In this document: piece by piece, positions 1-9,426 of the stretch
Position numbering within the stretch: the first letter of the stretch is position 1
Layout of the letters: each line of letters starts with the position of its first letter
Assembly: GCF_000829435.1 (NCBI RefSeq)
Contig: NZ_JXRP01000019.1
Coordinates: 186,001 to 250,000, forward strand
Source of the DNA: Jeotgalibacillus soli
Lineage (GTDB): Bacteria; Bacillota; Bacilli; Bacillales; Jeotgalibacillaceae
Direction: 5' to 3'
Length of the DNA stretch: 64,000 nt
The notes under the pieces: generated by a model
What the model was told of the DNA's origin: nothing
What the model saw: the letters and a program-made list of their open reading frames with translations, nothing else
Databases searched by the model: none
Made by a program: the position numbers and the translations under genes

Positions 1-15
1 CCTACACCCATAGTA

Positions 16-50
16 AAAAGAGCCTGTCCACAATTGGACAAGGCTCTTTT
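16..50 (-). terminator. Rho-independent terminator of gndA
   Basis: A near-perfect 15-bp inverted repeat (arms 16-30 and 35-50, one bulged base) is followed on the minus strand by a run of five T. It lies 8 bp beyond the gndA stop codon. Confidence 0.85.
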
Positions 51-58
51 GTACTTTA

Positions 59-1471
59 TTAGTCTTCTAACCACTCTGTGTGGAATGTTCCATCTTTATC
101 AACGCGCTGATATGTGTGAGCGCCAAAGTAATCACGCTGAGCCTGAATAAGATTGGCCGGAAGCGTTTCTGTACGATAGCTGTCATAATAAGAAAGTGCC
201 GTAGAGAAGCCAGGAACCGGTACACCATTTTTCACTGCGATTGAAATGACTTCACGAAGTGCAGCCTGGTAGGATTCAACAATTTCTTTAAAATATTCGT
301 CTAGCATTAGGTTTAATAATCCTGGATCACGATCATATGCTTCTTTAATCTTTTGCAGGAACTGGGCTCGAATGATACAACCGCCGCGGAAAATCATGGC
401 GATATCCCCGTACTGCAAATTCCAGTCATATTCTTCTGACGCAGCTCTCATTTGAGCAAAGCCTTGTGCATAAGAAGCAATTTTAGACATGTAAAGCGCA
501 CGACGAATCGCTTCAATAACCTCTTCTTTACTTCCTTCGGGCAAAACAGGTGCTGGGCCGCTTAATACTTTGCTTGCCTTCACACGCTCCTCTTTCAATG
601 AAGAAATGAATCGTGCAAAAACTGATTCTGTAATAATCGGAAGTGGTGTTCCAAGGTCAAGCGCACTTTGGCTTGTCCATTTTCCCGTTCCTTTTTGCCC
701 TGCTTTATCAAGGATTACATCCACCATCGGTTTCCCAGTTTCCGCATCTTTCTTTTTGAAAATATCAGCTGTAATTTCAATCAAATAGCTATCAAGCTCT
801 CCTTTATTCCATTCAGCAAATACTTCATGCAATTCATCTGCAGAAAGGTTCAACACATTTTTCATTAAGAAATAGGATTCAGCAATCAGCTGCATATCGG
901 CATACTCGATGCCATTGTGCACCATTTTTACATAGTGGCCCGCTCCATCTGGACCGATATAAATACTGCATGCATCACCGTTCACTTTAGCAGAGATCGC
1001 TTCAAAAATCGGGGCAACTAGCTCGTACGCTTCTTTTTGACCTCCTGGCATAATGGAAGGACCTGTTAGCGCTCCTTCTTCTCCGCCTGAAACGCCAGTA
1101 CCGATGAAATGAATACCGTGTTCGCTTAGCTCTTTATTACGGCGGATCGTATCTTTATAGTAAGTATTGCCGCCATCTATTAAAATATCTCCTTTATCAA
1201 GTAAAGGCAGAAGGCTGTTAATTGTAGCATCTGTTGCAGCACCAGCTTGCACCATCAGCATAATTTTACGCGGGGATTCAAGAGAGGATACAAACTCCTC
1301 AACGCTGTATGTACCTACAATTTGTTTTCCCACGGATTCCTTTAGCATGTCGTCCACTTTTTCTGATGAACGATTATAAACAGATACCGTATATCCTCTG
1401 CTTTCGATATTCCATGCAAGGTTTTTCCCCATAACGGCGAGGCCTACAACCCCAATTTGCTGTTTTGACAT
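59..1471 (-). CDS. gndA: 6-phosphogluconate dehydrogenase, decarboxylating
   Basis: Oxidatively decarboxylates 6-phosphogluconate to ribulose 5-phosphate in the cytosolic pentose phosphate pathway, normally with NADP+. The 470-aa length is the family norm. Visible are an N-terminal Rossmann motif (GVVGLAVMG, residues 7-15), the GGNTYY strand (100-105), GTGVSGG substrate loop (124-130) and the catalytic Lys182 and Glu189 in the KMVHNGIEY segment. The ATG follows a GGAAAGGACG ribosome site. The neighbour upstream is dinB, as in the yqjH-yqjI order of B. subtilis. A TACAAT -10-like element lies upstream but no convincing -35 was found. Identification by family motifs is firm; cofactor choice is inferred from synteny. 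Confidence 0.96.
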   Translation of the reverse strand: MSKQQIGVVGLAVMGKNLAWNIESRGYTVSVYNRSSEKVDDMLKESVGKQIVGTYSVEEFVSSLESPRKIMLMVQAGAATDATINSLLPLLDKGDILIDGGNTYYKDTIRRNKELSEHGIHFIGTGVSGGEEGALTGPSIMPGGQKEAYELVAPIFEAISAKVNGDACSIYIGPDGAGHYVKMVHNGIEYADMQLIAESYFLMKNVLNLSADELHEVFAEWNKGELDSYLIEITADIFKKKDAETGKPMVDVILDKAGQKGTGKWTSQSALDLGTPLPIITESVFARFISSLKEERVKASKVLSGPAPVLPEGSKEEVIEAIRRALYMSKIASYAQGFAQMRAASEEYDWNLQYGDIAMIFRGGCIIRAQFLQKIKEAYDRDPGLLNLMLDEYFKEIVESYQAALREVISIAVKNGVPVPGFSTALSYYDSYRTETLPANLIQAQRDYFGAHTYQRVDKDGTFHTEWLED

Positions 1472-1585
1472 TGTCTAACGTCCTTTCCATCACTAAATTC
1501 ACTTGCTCATCACAATGAGCTTATATTTATACATTCCTATTGTATCATTAAATGGGCAAAACGCGAAAAAAATGCTCATTCTTGC

Positions 1586-2827
1586 TCATTCATGGTCACG
1601 AAAAAAATCTTTGCTGAAGCTCGTTTCGGCTGATGGCTTCATCTGTTCATTTTTCCCGCTCACTCCTCGCTTTAACTTTCCGGACCCATACCTCTTTTCA
1701 ATTTGATCAAGCACTTTATCAATTGGTTCACGTTTTATTTCTTCTTCATAATTAAATAAATCAAGCTGTTTTACAACCTGCCGCTTATCTACCAGGTCTT
1801 GAACTGTAACGCCTAATAATCGTATCGGTGTACCATCCCAATTTGCTAAAAAAAGAGTTTTCGCCGTTTCATATATTTCTTCAGAACGATCAATTGGAAT
1901 CTTCACCGTACAGCTTCTCGTGATCGTTTTACGATCCTTAAAGCGGATCATCACCGATACACCATATCCAAGCATTGATTTCGCCTTTAATCGTCTGCTT
2001 ACCTTTTCGGACAGGTCATTGATCATTTGAATGAGCTGAGACTGATTTGTAATATCCTGCGGAAGGGTGGAAGAATGACCTACACTTTTTAAATCATAAA
2101 TACTGTCTGGATCAACTTTGCGTATATCAATGCCATTGGCCCGATCCTTCAGGCGTTTACCATTGATACCAAGCAGTGCCTTTAGTCTAATCTCGTCTGC
2201 CGCAGCAAGATCTCCGATTGTCATAATTTCTATTGTTTTTAACTTCTCAGCCGTTTTCTTTCCAACCCCGTGCATCCCGATAACTGGCATGGGCCACATT
2301 ACGCTTTCAATGTCCCTTTTTCTAAGGACCGTGATGCCTAAAGGCTTTTTCATATCAGAAGCCATCTTGGCTAAAAATTTATTGGGAGCAACGCCAATGC
2401 TGCAAGGTAAATCAAGCTCACGCAATATCTGATTTTGAATAATTTCAATTAACTCAAGATGTGTAGATTCTTTATAGTCGGTCACGTCCATATACCCTTC
2501 ATCAATCGATACTGGTTCTACGAGTGAAGTATAAGAACGTAAAATATCAAACATGGCTTTTGATGCTTGACGATAACGGTCAAAATTAGGTCTGAGAACA
2601 ATCAAATGCGGACAAAGCTTTTTTGCCTCCCATAGCGGCATCGTTGTTTTCACACCATAAGCCCTAGCTTCATAGCTGCACGTTACAACAATGCCCTTTC
2701 TCTCTTGAGGATTGCCGGCTATGGCTACAGCTTTGCCTTTCAACGAAGGATCGTGAGCAGCTTCAACAGATGCATAAAAGCTGTTCATATCTACATGTGC
2801 GATCACTCTCGCGTTTCGATTTTCCAA
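1586..2827 (-). CDS. dinB: DNA polymerase IV (Y family)
   Basis: Error-prone translesion DNA polymerase of the DinB/UmuC family, 413 aa. Catalytic acidic residues are visible: Asp13 in HVDMNSFYASVE, and Asp109-Glu110 in SIDEGYMD. A GIAPNKF-like stretch, helix-hairpin-helix region and little-finger domain follow in order. A sliding-clamp-binding peptide QLDLF is present at residues 354-358. Translation starts at TTG, five bases after an AAGGAGGGG ribosome site. Corresponds by position to yqjH (polY1) of B. subtilis. No LexA-type operator was recognised upstream. Confidence 0.95.
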   Translation of the reverse strand: MENRNARVIAHVDMNSFYASVEAAHDPSLKGKAVAIAGNPQERKGIVVTCSYEARAYGVKTTMPLWEAKKLCPHLIVLRPNFDRYRQASKAMFDILRSYTSLVEPVSIDEGYMDVTDYKESTHLELIEIIQNQILRELDLPCSIGVAPNKFLAKMASDMKKPLGITVLRKRDIESVMWPMPVIGMHGVGKKTAEKLKTIEIMTIGDLAAADEIRLKALLGINGKRLKDRANGIDIRKVDPDSIYDLKSVGHSSTLPQDITNQSQLIQMINDLSEKVSRRLKAKSMLGYGVSVMIRFKDRKTITRSCTVKIPIDRSEEIYETAKTLFLANWDGTPIRLLGVTVQDLVDKRQVVKQLDLFNYEEEIKREPIDKVLDQIEKRYGSGKLKRGVSGKNEQMKPSAETSFSKDFFRDHE

Positions 2828-2881
2828 ATTTGCCCCTCCTTATCCCTTATTGTACAGGAAAATTCATGAGGATAAACAGAC

Positions 2882-2907
2882 AAAGCACCCATACAAATGG
2901 GTGCTTT
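2882..2907 (-). terminator. Terminator of the cheW-like gene
   Basis: A perfect 11-bp inverted repeat (AAAGCACCCAT) with a 4-nt loop lies just past the stop codon of the cheW-like gene. The minus-strand tail is T-rich but interrupted. Confidence 0.75.
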
Positions 2908-2912
2908 CATAC

Positions 2913-3398
2913 TTATATGCTAATCTGTTCTTTTTTAACTTCATTCATATATTCTTGGATTTCTTTCATTCCATCCAGACTGTTAACAAGAATAGCGGGA
3001 TCAACCATCGTTATTAATCGATCCTCCAGATGAGCAATGGCTGTAAAATACGTCGTATTAGAATACGCTACTAAGCCTACCTGCTTCAAATTTTCCGGTT
3101 CAATGTCGATAATTTCCTTCGCATCCTTTACACGGATGGCTAATGAAAGCTGATTCGTTTTCAACACTAAGATTTTGGCTTGTTCAAAGTCTTCACTTGA
3201 ACGATGATATAGAATTTCCTCAAAATCTAAAACAGGAACAAGCTCACCCCGAACATTTATAATCCCCAGCATAAATGATGGTAAATGAGGGATAGGAGTA
3301 ATCGTATCGTTTTTTTCAATGGATAGGACTGTTTCGATTGAAATGGCATACTCTTCGTTTCCACTATCAAATACAACTACTTTTTGACTATTTTCCAA
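2913..3398 (-). CDS. Orphan CheW-domain chemotaxis coupling protein
   Basis: A single CheW domain of 161 aa with no response-regulator domain, so not CheV. The family hallmark GIINVRGELVPVLDF-type core is visible at about residues 45-60. CheW proteins bridge chemoreceptors and the CheA kinase in the cytosol. The gene stands alone between the peptidase and dinB, far from any flagellar/chemotaxis operon in view, so partners must be encoded elsewhere. TTG start preceded by AAGGGA. It could serve chemotaxis or another CheA-like signalling array; the sequence alone does not decide. Confidence 0.85.
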   Translation of the reverse strand: MENSQKVVVFDSGNEEYAISIETVLSIEKNDTITPIPHLPSFMLGIINVRGELVPVLDFEEILYHRSSEDFEQAKILVLKTNQLSLAIRVKDAKEIIDIEPENLKQVGLVAYSNTTYFTAIAHLEDRLITMVDPAILVNSLDGMKEIQEYMNEVKKEQISI

Positions 3399-3423
3399 AT
3401 AATTTCGTCCCTTCTCAATAAAA

Positions 3424-3444
3424 ATGATACGTCTAATGTATCAT
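3424..3444 (-). terminator. Weak AT-rich terminator after the M20 peptidase
   Basis: A 7-bp inverted repeat ATGATAC...GTATCAT is followed on the minus strand by TTTTTATT. It lies between the peptidase stop codon and the cheW-like start. Confidence 0.5.
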
Positions 3445-3485
3445 ATAAAGAGGAGAGAACCAACTCATGTTGATGCTTTTATTCA

Positions 3486-4610
3486 TTAACGACCCGCTAC
3501 TTCTTTTACAATGGCCAACAGCATTTCAGCGAGCTTGTTCAATTCTTCAACCGGCATTTTTTCATTTTTAGTATGGATTTCTTCGTATCCAACTGCTAAG
3601 TTTACAGTTGGTACACCCATTCCCGCTATGACGTTGGCGTCACTGCCACCGCCACTGGTTAATAAAGAAGACGGTCGATTGATCGCTGCTGCAGCTTTCT
3701 GCGCAATTTGCACAACCTCATCCCGCTCTGAAAATTTAAAGCCAGGATACATGATTTGTATTTCTACGTCGGCTTTTCCACCCATCTCCTGTGCGGCTTC
3801 TTCAAAAGCAGCCTTCATTTTTGCCACTTGTGCTTCCATTTTTTCCGGTACAAGAGAACGAGCTTCAGAAAGTACATCTACACGGTCACATACGATATTT
3901 GTTGCACTTCCGCCTTCGATACGGCCAATGTTAGCAGTCGTTTCTTCATCAATCCGTCCAAGCGGCATAGCAGCGATTGCTTTTGACGCAATGGTAATGG
4001 CAGAAACACCTTTTTCCGGCGCGACACCTGCATGTGCTGTTTTTCCGTGAATCACTGCTTTAACTTTAGCTTGCGTAGGTGCAGCAATAATAATATTGCC
4101 AACCTTCCCGTCACTATCAACTGCATAGCCAAATTTTGCTTTTACATAGGATCGATCCAGTGCCTTTGCACCAACAAGACCTGATTCTTCACCAGCTGTA
4201 ATAATGAACTGAATCATACCGTGCTCAATGCTTTGTTCCTTTAATTGATGAATCAGCTCAAGCATTGCTGCAATTCCAGCTTTGTCATCCGCACCTAATA
4301 TTGTTGTACCATCTGAGTGAACGTAGCCGTCCTCCTTCACTACCGGTTTGATGCCCTTTCCTGGTGTAACGGTGTCCATATGTGAAGTAAAATAAATCGG
4401 ATCGACATCTTGTTTAGTTCCTTCTAGTGTACATATTAGATTATTGGCGCCATGTCCGGTGATGCCTATACTGTCATCCTCTTCCACGTGTACACCAAGC
4501 TCATTGAATTTATTGATAAGCACCTTAGAGATGGCTGCTTCATGCTTTGTTTCAGAGTCAACTTGAACCAGCTCAAGAAATTCATCTAGTAAACGCTCTT
4601 TATTTACCAT
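3486..4610 (-). CDS. M20 family metallopeptidase, PepT-like (YqjE type)
   Basis: Zinc-dependent aminopeptidase-like enzyme, about 374 aa, close to tripeptidase T relatives. Numbering from an ATG 15 bp further upstream, predicted metal and catalytic residues are His82 and Asp84 (SHMDTV), Asp113-Asp114 (GADDKAG), Glu146-Glu147 (GEES) and Asp170. A central dimerisation domain separates the two halves of the catalytic domain. I place the start at the ATG at 4610, because its GGAGGG ribosome site overlaps the earlier ATG at 4625. Corresponds to yqjE in B. subtilis. Substrate is not determined by sequence. Confidence 0.88.
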   Translation of the reverse strand: MVNKERLLDEFLELVQVDSETKHEAAISKVLINKFNELGVHVEEDDSIGITGHGANNLICTLEGTKQDVDPIYFTSHMDTVTPGKGIKPVVKEDGYVHSDGTTILGADDKAGIAAMLELIHQLKEQSIEHGMIQFIITAGEESGLVGAKALDRSYVKAKFGYAVDSDGKVGNIIIAAPTQAKVKAVIHGKTAHAGVAPEKGVSAITIASKAIAAMPLGRIDEETTANIGRIEGGSATNIVCDRVDVLSEARSLVPEKMEAQVAKMKAAFEEAAQEMGGKADVEIQIMYPGFKFSERDEVVQIAQKAAAAINRPSSLLTSGGGSDANVIAGMGVPTVNLAVGYEEIHTKNEKMPVEELNKLAEMLLAIVKEVAGR

Positions 4611-4683
4611 AATTAAACCCTCCAAATTATGAATTCACGTTTATTAGTATAGCGTGAATGCATAGCAACCTCAAACAAGGAAC

Positions 4684-6234
4684 CTATAGAGGAATATTCC
4701 CATGCTTTTTTTTCGGTCTCTCTTCTTTTTTATTTCTCATCATATCAAGGGCTTGAATCAGTTTAATTCTTGTTTCTCTTGGATCTATAACATCATCGAC
4801 CATGCCTCTCGCTGCAGCAACAAAAGGATTGGCGAATTTTTCACGATATTCTTCAATCTTCTTAGCACGAGTTGCCTCTGGATCATCACTTTGAGCGATT
4901 TCTTTTGCAAAGATAATATTCGCTGCGCCTTGTGGCCCCATAACCGCAATCTCGGCATTCGGCCAAGCAAATACTAGGTCAGCGCCAATAGACTTACTGT
5001 TCAACGCAACATAGGCACCACCGTATGCTTTACGCAAGATCACCGTCATTTTTGGAACAGTTGCTTCAGAATAGGCATATAGAATCTTCGCCCCGTGACG
5101 AATAATACCTCCATGCTCCTGTTTAATACCAGGAAAAAATCCTGTAACATCTTCAAAAGTGATAATCGGAATATTAAAGGAGTCACAAAAACGGATAAAG
5201 CGTGAGGCCTTGTCGCTAGAATCGATATCCAGCCCGCCTGCCATAACCTTTGGCTGATTACATACAAGGCCTACTACTTCTCCTTTGATTCTGGCAAGAC
5301 CAATGACAATATTACGTGCGAATTCTTTTTGCACTTCCATAAATGATCCCTCATCTACAATCTGCTCAATCACAACACGGACATCATATGGCCGGACTGG
5401 ATCAAACGGAATCGCTTCGGCTAAATCCGGGCGATCATCCGAGGTTTCGTCTGCTTCAATTCTTGGTGGCTTTTCCTCATTGGAAGCAGGCAAATAGCTT
5501 AGCAGCATGCGAACCTGTTCGAGTATCTCCTTCTCGCCTGCTGCTCTAAAGTGAGCATTGCCACTTATCGTATTATGTATTTTAGAACCGCCTAAATCCT
5601 CGGCGCTTATTTTTTCACCTGTAACGGTTTCAATGACTTTAGGCCCTGTAATAAACATTTGACTAGTGCCATCCACCATAAAAACAAAATCAGTTATGGC
5701 AGGGGAATAAACAGCTCCTCCAGCACAAGGTCCCATAATGACCGAAATTTGCGGGATGACCCCGGAATAAATAGCGTTGCGGTAAAAAATGTGGCCATAG
5801 CCATCCAATGATACGACTCCTTCTTGAATTCGCGCACCTCCGGAATCATTTAAACCAATAAAAGGAGCACCATTTTTTGCAGCTAAGTCCATTACGTTCG
5901 CAATTTTTTCTGCATGCATTTCACCGAGTGCACCGCCGAAAACCGTGAAGTCCTGAGAAAATAAATAGATTGGCCTTCCATTCACCTTTCCATATCCAGT
6001 CACAACCCCGTCACCAGGTCCCTTCATCCCTTCCATTCCAAAATCGACAGAGCGGTGCTCAATAAAGGGATTCAATTCTACAAATGTACCTGTATCAATC
6101 AGCAGATCAATTCGCTCGCGTGCTGTCAGCTTCCCTTTTTCATGCTGTTTTTCGATTCGTTCATCCCCACCGCCTAACTCAATTTCTCTTCTTCGGTCAT
6201 ATAATTCATTTGTTTTTTCAAACATACTACTCAT
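4684..6234 (-). CDS. Propionyl-CoA carboxylase beta / carboxyltransferase subunit (YqjD, MmdA type)
   Basis: Carboxyltransferase subunit of a biotin-dependent acyl-CoA carboxylase, about 516 aa. Both crotonase-fold halves are present: NDSGGARIQEG and GPCAGGAVYSP in the N-terminal half, and a C-terminal half with a YGGAYVALNSK stretch. The reaction is probably carboxylation of propionyl-CoA to methylmalonyl-CoA. The start overlaps or abuts the epimerase stop (ATGAGTAG, alternative ATG at 6225), giving translational coupling. With the epimerase next door and mutAB-meaB nearby it forms the propionyl-CoA to succinyl-CoA route. A dedicated biotin carboxylase subunit is not adjacent; AccB/AccC at 58.9-60.8 kb, or others outside, could serve. 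Confidence 0.88.
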   Translation of the reverse strand: MSSMFEKTNELYDRRREIELGGGDERIEKQHEKGKLTARERIDLLIDTGTFVELNPFIEHRSVDFGMEGMKGPGDGVVTGYGKVNGRPIYLFSQDFTVFGGALGEMHAEKIANVMDLAAKNGAPFIGLNDSGGARIQEGVVSLDGYGHIFYRNAIYSGVIPQISVIMGPCAGGAVYSPAITDFVFMVDGTSQMFITGPKVIETVTGEKISAEDLGGSKIHNTISGNAHFRAAGEKEILEQVRMLLSYLPASNEEKPPRIEADETSDDRPDLAEAIPFDPVRPYDVRVVIEQIVDEGSFMEVQKEFARNIVIGLARIKGEVVGLVCNQPKVMAGGLDIDSSDKASRFIRFCDSFNIPIITFEDVTGFFPGIKQEHGGIIRHGAKILYAYSEATVPKMTVILRKAYGGAYVALNSKSIGADLVFAWPNAEIAVMGPQGAANIIFAKEIAQSDDPEATRAKKIEEYREKFANPFVAAARGMVDDVIDPRETRIKLIQALDMMRNKKEERPKKKHGNIPL

Positions 6235-6652
6235 TCTCTTTGACCCCTTTTCCAGTAGAATGATCACACAGCTCGTATAATACGCCATGACCAGAGGACG
6301 GATGCAAAAATGCGACTTCTGCTCCTCCCGCTCCTAGTTTCGGTTGTTCAGAGACAAACTGAACTCCTTTGCTTTTCAATTCCAGTATTCGTTGTTCGAT
6401 CCCCTCTACCTTCAAAGCAACATGGTGAAGTCCTTGTCCTCTTTTTTGAATAAAGCGAGCAATAGGAGACGCATCATGAAGAGGCTCTAGCAGTTCAAGT
6501 TTGACATTACCAGCATCTATAAACGCTACGGCTACACCTTGCTCTTCTATACGCTCTATTTTAACGAGAGTAAGCGCTAACATTTTCGTGTAAAATGGCA
6601 GTGCCTTCTCAATCGATTGAACTGCAATGCCAATGTGATCCACCTTTTTCAT
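6227..6652 (-). CDS. mce: Methylmalonyl-CoA epimerase
   Basis: Interconverts the (S) and (R) forms of methylmalonyl-CoA between the carboxylase and the B12 mutase. The 141-aa protein has two vicinal-oxygen-chelate (VOC/glyoxalase) modules. Expected metal ligands are visible: His6 (DHIGIAV), His76 or His77 (LHHVAL) and Glu127 (YELCD). ATG start with an AAGGGGATGG ribosome site. It overlaps the carboxylase gene by 8 bp, so the two are co-expressed. Corresponds to yqjC of B. subtilis. Confidence 0.9.
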   Translation of the reverse strand: MKKVDHIGIAVQSIEKALPFYTKMLALTLVKIERIEEQGVAVAFIDAGNVKLELLEPLHDASPIARFIQKRGQGLHHVALKVEGIEQRILELKSKGVQFVSEQPKLGAGGAEVAFLHPSSGHGVLYELCDHSTGKGVKENE

Positions 6653-6728
6653 TCTTCCATCCCCTTTTCTGGCTTTTCTCTTATATTGTACTGATTTATT
6701 TCTGTATTTGCTAGATTTACTAGCTTAC

Positions 6729-6757
6729 TTGCGATTTTACCTTAGGGACGATATTAT
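6729..6757 (+). promoter_or_regulatory. Sigma-A promoter of the Prli42-like peptide gene
   Basis: TTGCGA, a 17-bp spacer and TATTAT lie 37 bp upstream of the small plus-strand gene. Match to consensus is good. Confidence 0.65.
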
Positions 6758-6793
6758 AAAGGTACTATTTCTTGAAATAAGGAGAGACGTATA

Positions 6794-6889
6794 ATGCGAA
6801 ATCGTAAGTTCCGCACTTTTATCGTTTATTTAATGATTTTTGCTATGCTGGCATCCAGTTTAGCTGTCGGATTTGCCATGCTCATGTAA
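6794..6889 (+). CDS. 31-residue membrane miniprotein, Prli42-like
   Basis: A 31-codon gene with a strong AAGGAGAG ribosome site, its own sigma-A-like promoter and a terminator directly after the stop. The peptide has a basic N-terminus (MRNRKFR) followed by one hydrophobic helix, residues about 8-30. Size and pattern resemble Prli42, the miniprotein that anchors the stressosome to the membrane in Listeria and is conserved in Bacilli. It lies between the epimerase and yqjA on the opposite strand. Assignment to Prli42 rests on recall of the family pattern; that it is expressed is well supported by the signals around it. Confidence 0.7.
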   Translation: MRNRKFRTFIVYLMIFAMLASSLAVGFAMLM

Positions 6890-6891
6890 TG

Positions 6892-6923
6892 AAAAAAGCG
6901 ACCAGCTTAATTGGTCGCTTTTT
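6892..6923. terminator. Bidirectional terminator between the miniprotein gene and yqjA
   Basis: A 12-bp perfect stem (AAAAAGCGACCA) with T-runs on both strands. It starts two bases after the miniprotein stop, and the yqjA stop codon lies inside its loop. Confidence 0.85.
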
Positions 6924-7881
6924 CTCCTTTTACTGGCAGTCCCCGGAACGATTGTTTCAGATATAAATATTGCTCCATCTCCCTGACAAACTGGTACAAC
7001 GCAGCTCTTGTTTCAAATTCTTCTCTCGTTTTTGGCATGTCCATTTCCTCAAACATCAGCTTCATATCAAACAGCTTTTTTAAATACAATAGCGCTGTAT
7101 TTCCAGGATGAATATGTTCACTCAAATCCTCGATAAAAGAAGCAATCATTCCCCGCTGCTCGACTGATGAAGATAACGAAGACACAAGAGGCAGCATTCG
7201 TTCAATCAGCTCAAACTGCTTTTCTCTCATCGTAAAGTATAAATAGTAACGGTCTTCATTTCGAACAAAGTGGTTTTCAACATCCTTGAAAGCGATCGTT
7301 TTTGCTTCTTTAATAATTTTTTCGGTCTCTGTAATTTCAGAACCGTCCCACTGATCTTCGCCTTCTCGCAAATAAGAAGCCATCTGAACAAAAATCCGCT
7401 GAAAATTATCCTCTAACTGGCATTGATAGCTTAACAGCTTTGACTCAACACTTGGCATATAGAGGTTCATGATCAGCGCTACCCCTACACCAATCGTAAT
7501 GAGCAACAGCTCATTCCAAAGCAGTTCAAGGGTAATATTTCTTTCCATAAAAATATGTAACACGATCACACTGCTTGTAACAATTCCCTCTTTTACATTT
7601 AGCATCACCGTAGTCGGAATAAAGAATAAGAGCATTAAACCGATGACAATCGGATAATAGCCCAGAATTTCAAAAAACACAGCTGAAAAACCCATTGCCA
7701 CCACACAGGCAATAAATCGACTCCATGAAGCTCTTACTGATTTTCTCTTTGTATTTTGTATACACAGAATGGTGATAATTCCAGCTGATGCATAATGGTC
7801 AAGCCCCATTAGCTCAGCAATTATAATGGCGATGGCGGTACCGACCGCCGTTTTAATGGTACGATAGCCAATTCGAAACAT
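6907..7881 (-). CDS. Aromatic acid exporter family / DUF939 membrane protein (YqjA)
   Basis: A 324-aa inner membrane protein. The N-terminal ~150 residues hold about five hydrophobic segments (for example residues 10-35, 55-75, 78-95, 100-115, 120-140). A soluble C-terminal domain rich in charged residues follows, as in DUF939/ArAE proteins. The family is thought to include small-molecule exporters but substrates of the Bacillus members are not established. ATG start with AAAGGACGG. Transcribed alone: terminators flank it on both sides. Confidence 0.8.
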   Translation of the reverse strand: MFRIGYRTIKTAVGTAIAIIIAELMGLDHYASAGIITILCIQNTKRKSVRASWSRFIACVVAMGFSAVFFEILGYYPIVIGLMLLFFIPTTVMLNVKEGIVTSSVIVLHIFMERNITLELLWNELLLITIGVGVALIMNLYMPSVESKLLSYQCQLEDNFQRIFVQMASYLREGEDQWDGSEITETEKIIKEAKTIAFKDVENHFVRNEDRYYLYFTMREKQFELIERMLPLVSSLSSSVEQRGMIASFIEDLSEHIHPGNTALLYLKKLFDMKLMFEEMDMPKTREEFETRAALYQFVREMEQYLYLKQSFRGLPVKGEKATN

Positions 7882-7910
7882 GTTGGCCGTCCTTTCAAAT
7901 TGGATTGATT

Positions 7911-7946
7911 AGAAAAAAGGAAAGATGACCAAGTGATCACCTTTCC
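7911..7946 (-). terminator. Terminator of the artPQM operon
   Basis: A 10-bp stem with one G-U pair and an 8-nt loop, followed on the minus strand by TTTTTTCT. It sits 17 bp past the artM stop. Confidence 0.85.
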
Positions 7947-7962
7947 TAAAAGCATACTATGG

Positions 7963-8685
7963 TTATAACACTTTTTGCAAGAAGTCCTGTGCACGCTTGC
8001 TGGATGGTGCAGTGAAAAAACTGGCTGGATCCGCTTCTTCAATCAACATTCCCCCATCCATAAAGAGAATACGGTCGGCTACTTCTCTTGCAAAGCCCAT
8101 TTCATGTGTCACGATCACCATGGTCATACCTGTTTTTGCCAAGGACTTCATTACATCAAGCACTTCCTTCACCATTTCAGGATCAAGTGCTGAGGTAGGC
8201 TCGTCAAAAAGCATAATGGACGGTTCCATTGCTAGAGCACGCGCGATGGCGACACGCTGCTTCTGTCCACCGGATAAACGGTTTGGGTATTGATCTGCTT
8301 TATCAGAAAGTCCAACTTTCTCTAATAGTTCCATACCGATCTTTTTAGCATCGGCCGTTTTTAATCCTTTTACTTTGATCGGCGCATACGTAACATTTTC
8401 AAGTGTGGTCATATGCGGAAACAAATGAAAATGCTGAAACACCATCCCTACATTCGATCGAAGCTTTAAAGGGTTATATTTTTTATTCGTAATTTCTTCT
8501 TGTCCAATATGGATCATACCGCTTGTTGGTTGCTCCAATAAATTCAGGCAGCGAAGGAATGTTGATTTGCCTGAACCAGATGGGCCAATAACGACCACAA
8601 CTTCACCTTCATCAATCGAAGCATCAATATTTTTTAACACTTCGAGCTTTCCAAACGACTTGTACAGTCCATTTACCTTAATCAC
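7963..8685 (-). CDS. artM: Polar amino acid ABC transporter, ATP-binding protein
   Basis: ATPase of an arginine-type uptake system, 240 aa. Walker A GPSGSGKS is at residues 34-41, the signature LSGGQ at 137-141, Walker B ends in Asp161-Glu162 (MLFDEP), and the switch His194 is in VTHE. It overlaps artQ by 8 bp. Corresponds by synteny to yqiZ (artM) of B. subtilis. Substrate specificity for arginine is inferred from synteny and from ARG-box-like sites upstream of artP. Confidence 0.9.
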   Translation of the reverse strand: MIKVNGLYKSFGKLEVLKNIDASIDEGEVVVVIGPSGSGKSTFLRCLNLLEQPTSGMIHIGQEEITNKKYNPLKLRSNVGMVFQHFHLFPHMTTLENVTYAPIKVKGLKTADAKKIGMELLEKVGLSDKADQYPNRLSGGQKQRVAIARALAMEPSIMLFDEPTSALDPEMVKEVLDVMKSLAKTGMTMVIVTHEMGFAREVADRILFMDGGMLIEEADPASFFTAPSSKRAQDFLQKVL

Positions 8686-9331
8686 TTCGTCTCATTCTCC
8701 CTTCAACCCATTTACCTGCCACTGTAAGAACAAGGACCATGACATAATAAATAAGACCTGCAAATAAAAGCGGCTCTAAGAATGAGAATGTATCACTACC
8801 AACGATGTATGAACGTCTCATAATATCCGTAACCCCGATCACGGTTACGATCGCAGATTCCTTCGTCAAAGTAATGAACTCATTCATTAGAGCAGGTAAG
8901 ATATTTTTCATTGCCTGCGGTAAAATAACGTCCTTCATCATCTTATTATACGGTACACCAAGCGCCATTGCAGCTTCTTGCTGTCCCTTATCAACTGCAA
9001 GGATCCCAGCACGAATAATTTCTGAAATATACGCAGCAGAATTTAAACCAAAGGCTAAAATCGCTGCTGTATACGGCTCGATTTGGATACCAAATAGCTG
9101 TGGAGACGCAAAATAAATGATCATAAGCTGCAGCACAAGTGGAGTACCGCGGAAAATAGATGTATATGCGTCTGCAATCCATCTGAGGACTTTTATACGC
9201 CCAATTTTAAATAGCGATAAAATAATGCCTAAAATAAAACCAAGAATCCCTGCTATGATGACAATTTGTAATGTAACCCAAATCCCCTGTAAAATAAAGG
9301 GCATGGACGGAACGATTTGTTCAAAGTTCAT
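8678..9331 (-). CDS. artQ: Polar amino acid ABC transporter, permease
   Basis: Membrane permease of the His/Glu/Gln/Arg family, 217 aa, with about five hydrophobic segments and the cytoplasmic EAA-type loop (EAAMALGVP) that contacts ArtM. I choose the ATG at 9331 because it has a perfect AAGGAGGT ribosome site 6 bp upstream; an in-frame ATG 66 bp further upstream lacks one. Second gene of artP-artQ-artM. Confidence 0.9.
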   Translation of the reverse strand: MNFEQIVPSMPFILQGIWVTLQIVIIAGILGFILGIILSLFKIGRIKVLRWIADAYTSIFRGTPLVLQLMIIYFASPQLFGIQIEPYTAAILAFGLNSAAYISEIIRAGILAVDKGQQEAAMALGVPYNKMMKDVILPQAMKNILPALMNEFITLTKESAIVTVIGVTDIMRRSYIVGSDTFSFLEPLLFAGLIYYVMVLVLTVAGKWVEGRMRRSD

Positions 9332-9426
9332 CGGCTTACCTCCTTCAATCAAAAAGAGAGAGTGCTCCATTACGGCCGGAACCAGCAATTGGTGCACCCC
9401 CTTATTATTATAATCTGTTAATCATC

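Noticed and set aside
570-868. Plus-strand open frames of 60-70 codons over gndA
   Set aside because: Antisense to a clear family gene, without ribosome sites; shadows. The same applies to similar frames over dinB, the carboxylase, mutAB, dxs and others.
1504-1519. GCTCAT/ATGAGC hairpin upstream of gndA as a terminator or attenuator
   Set aside because: Short 6-bp stem with no T-run and no clear role.
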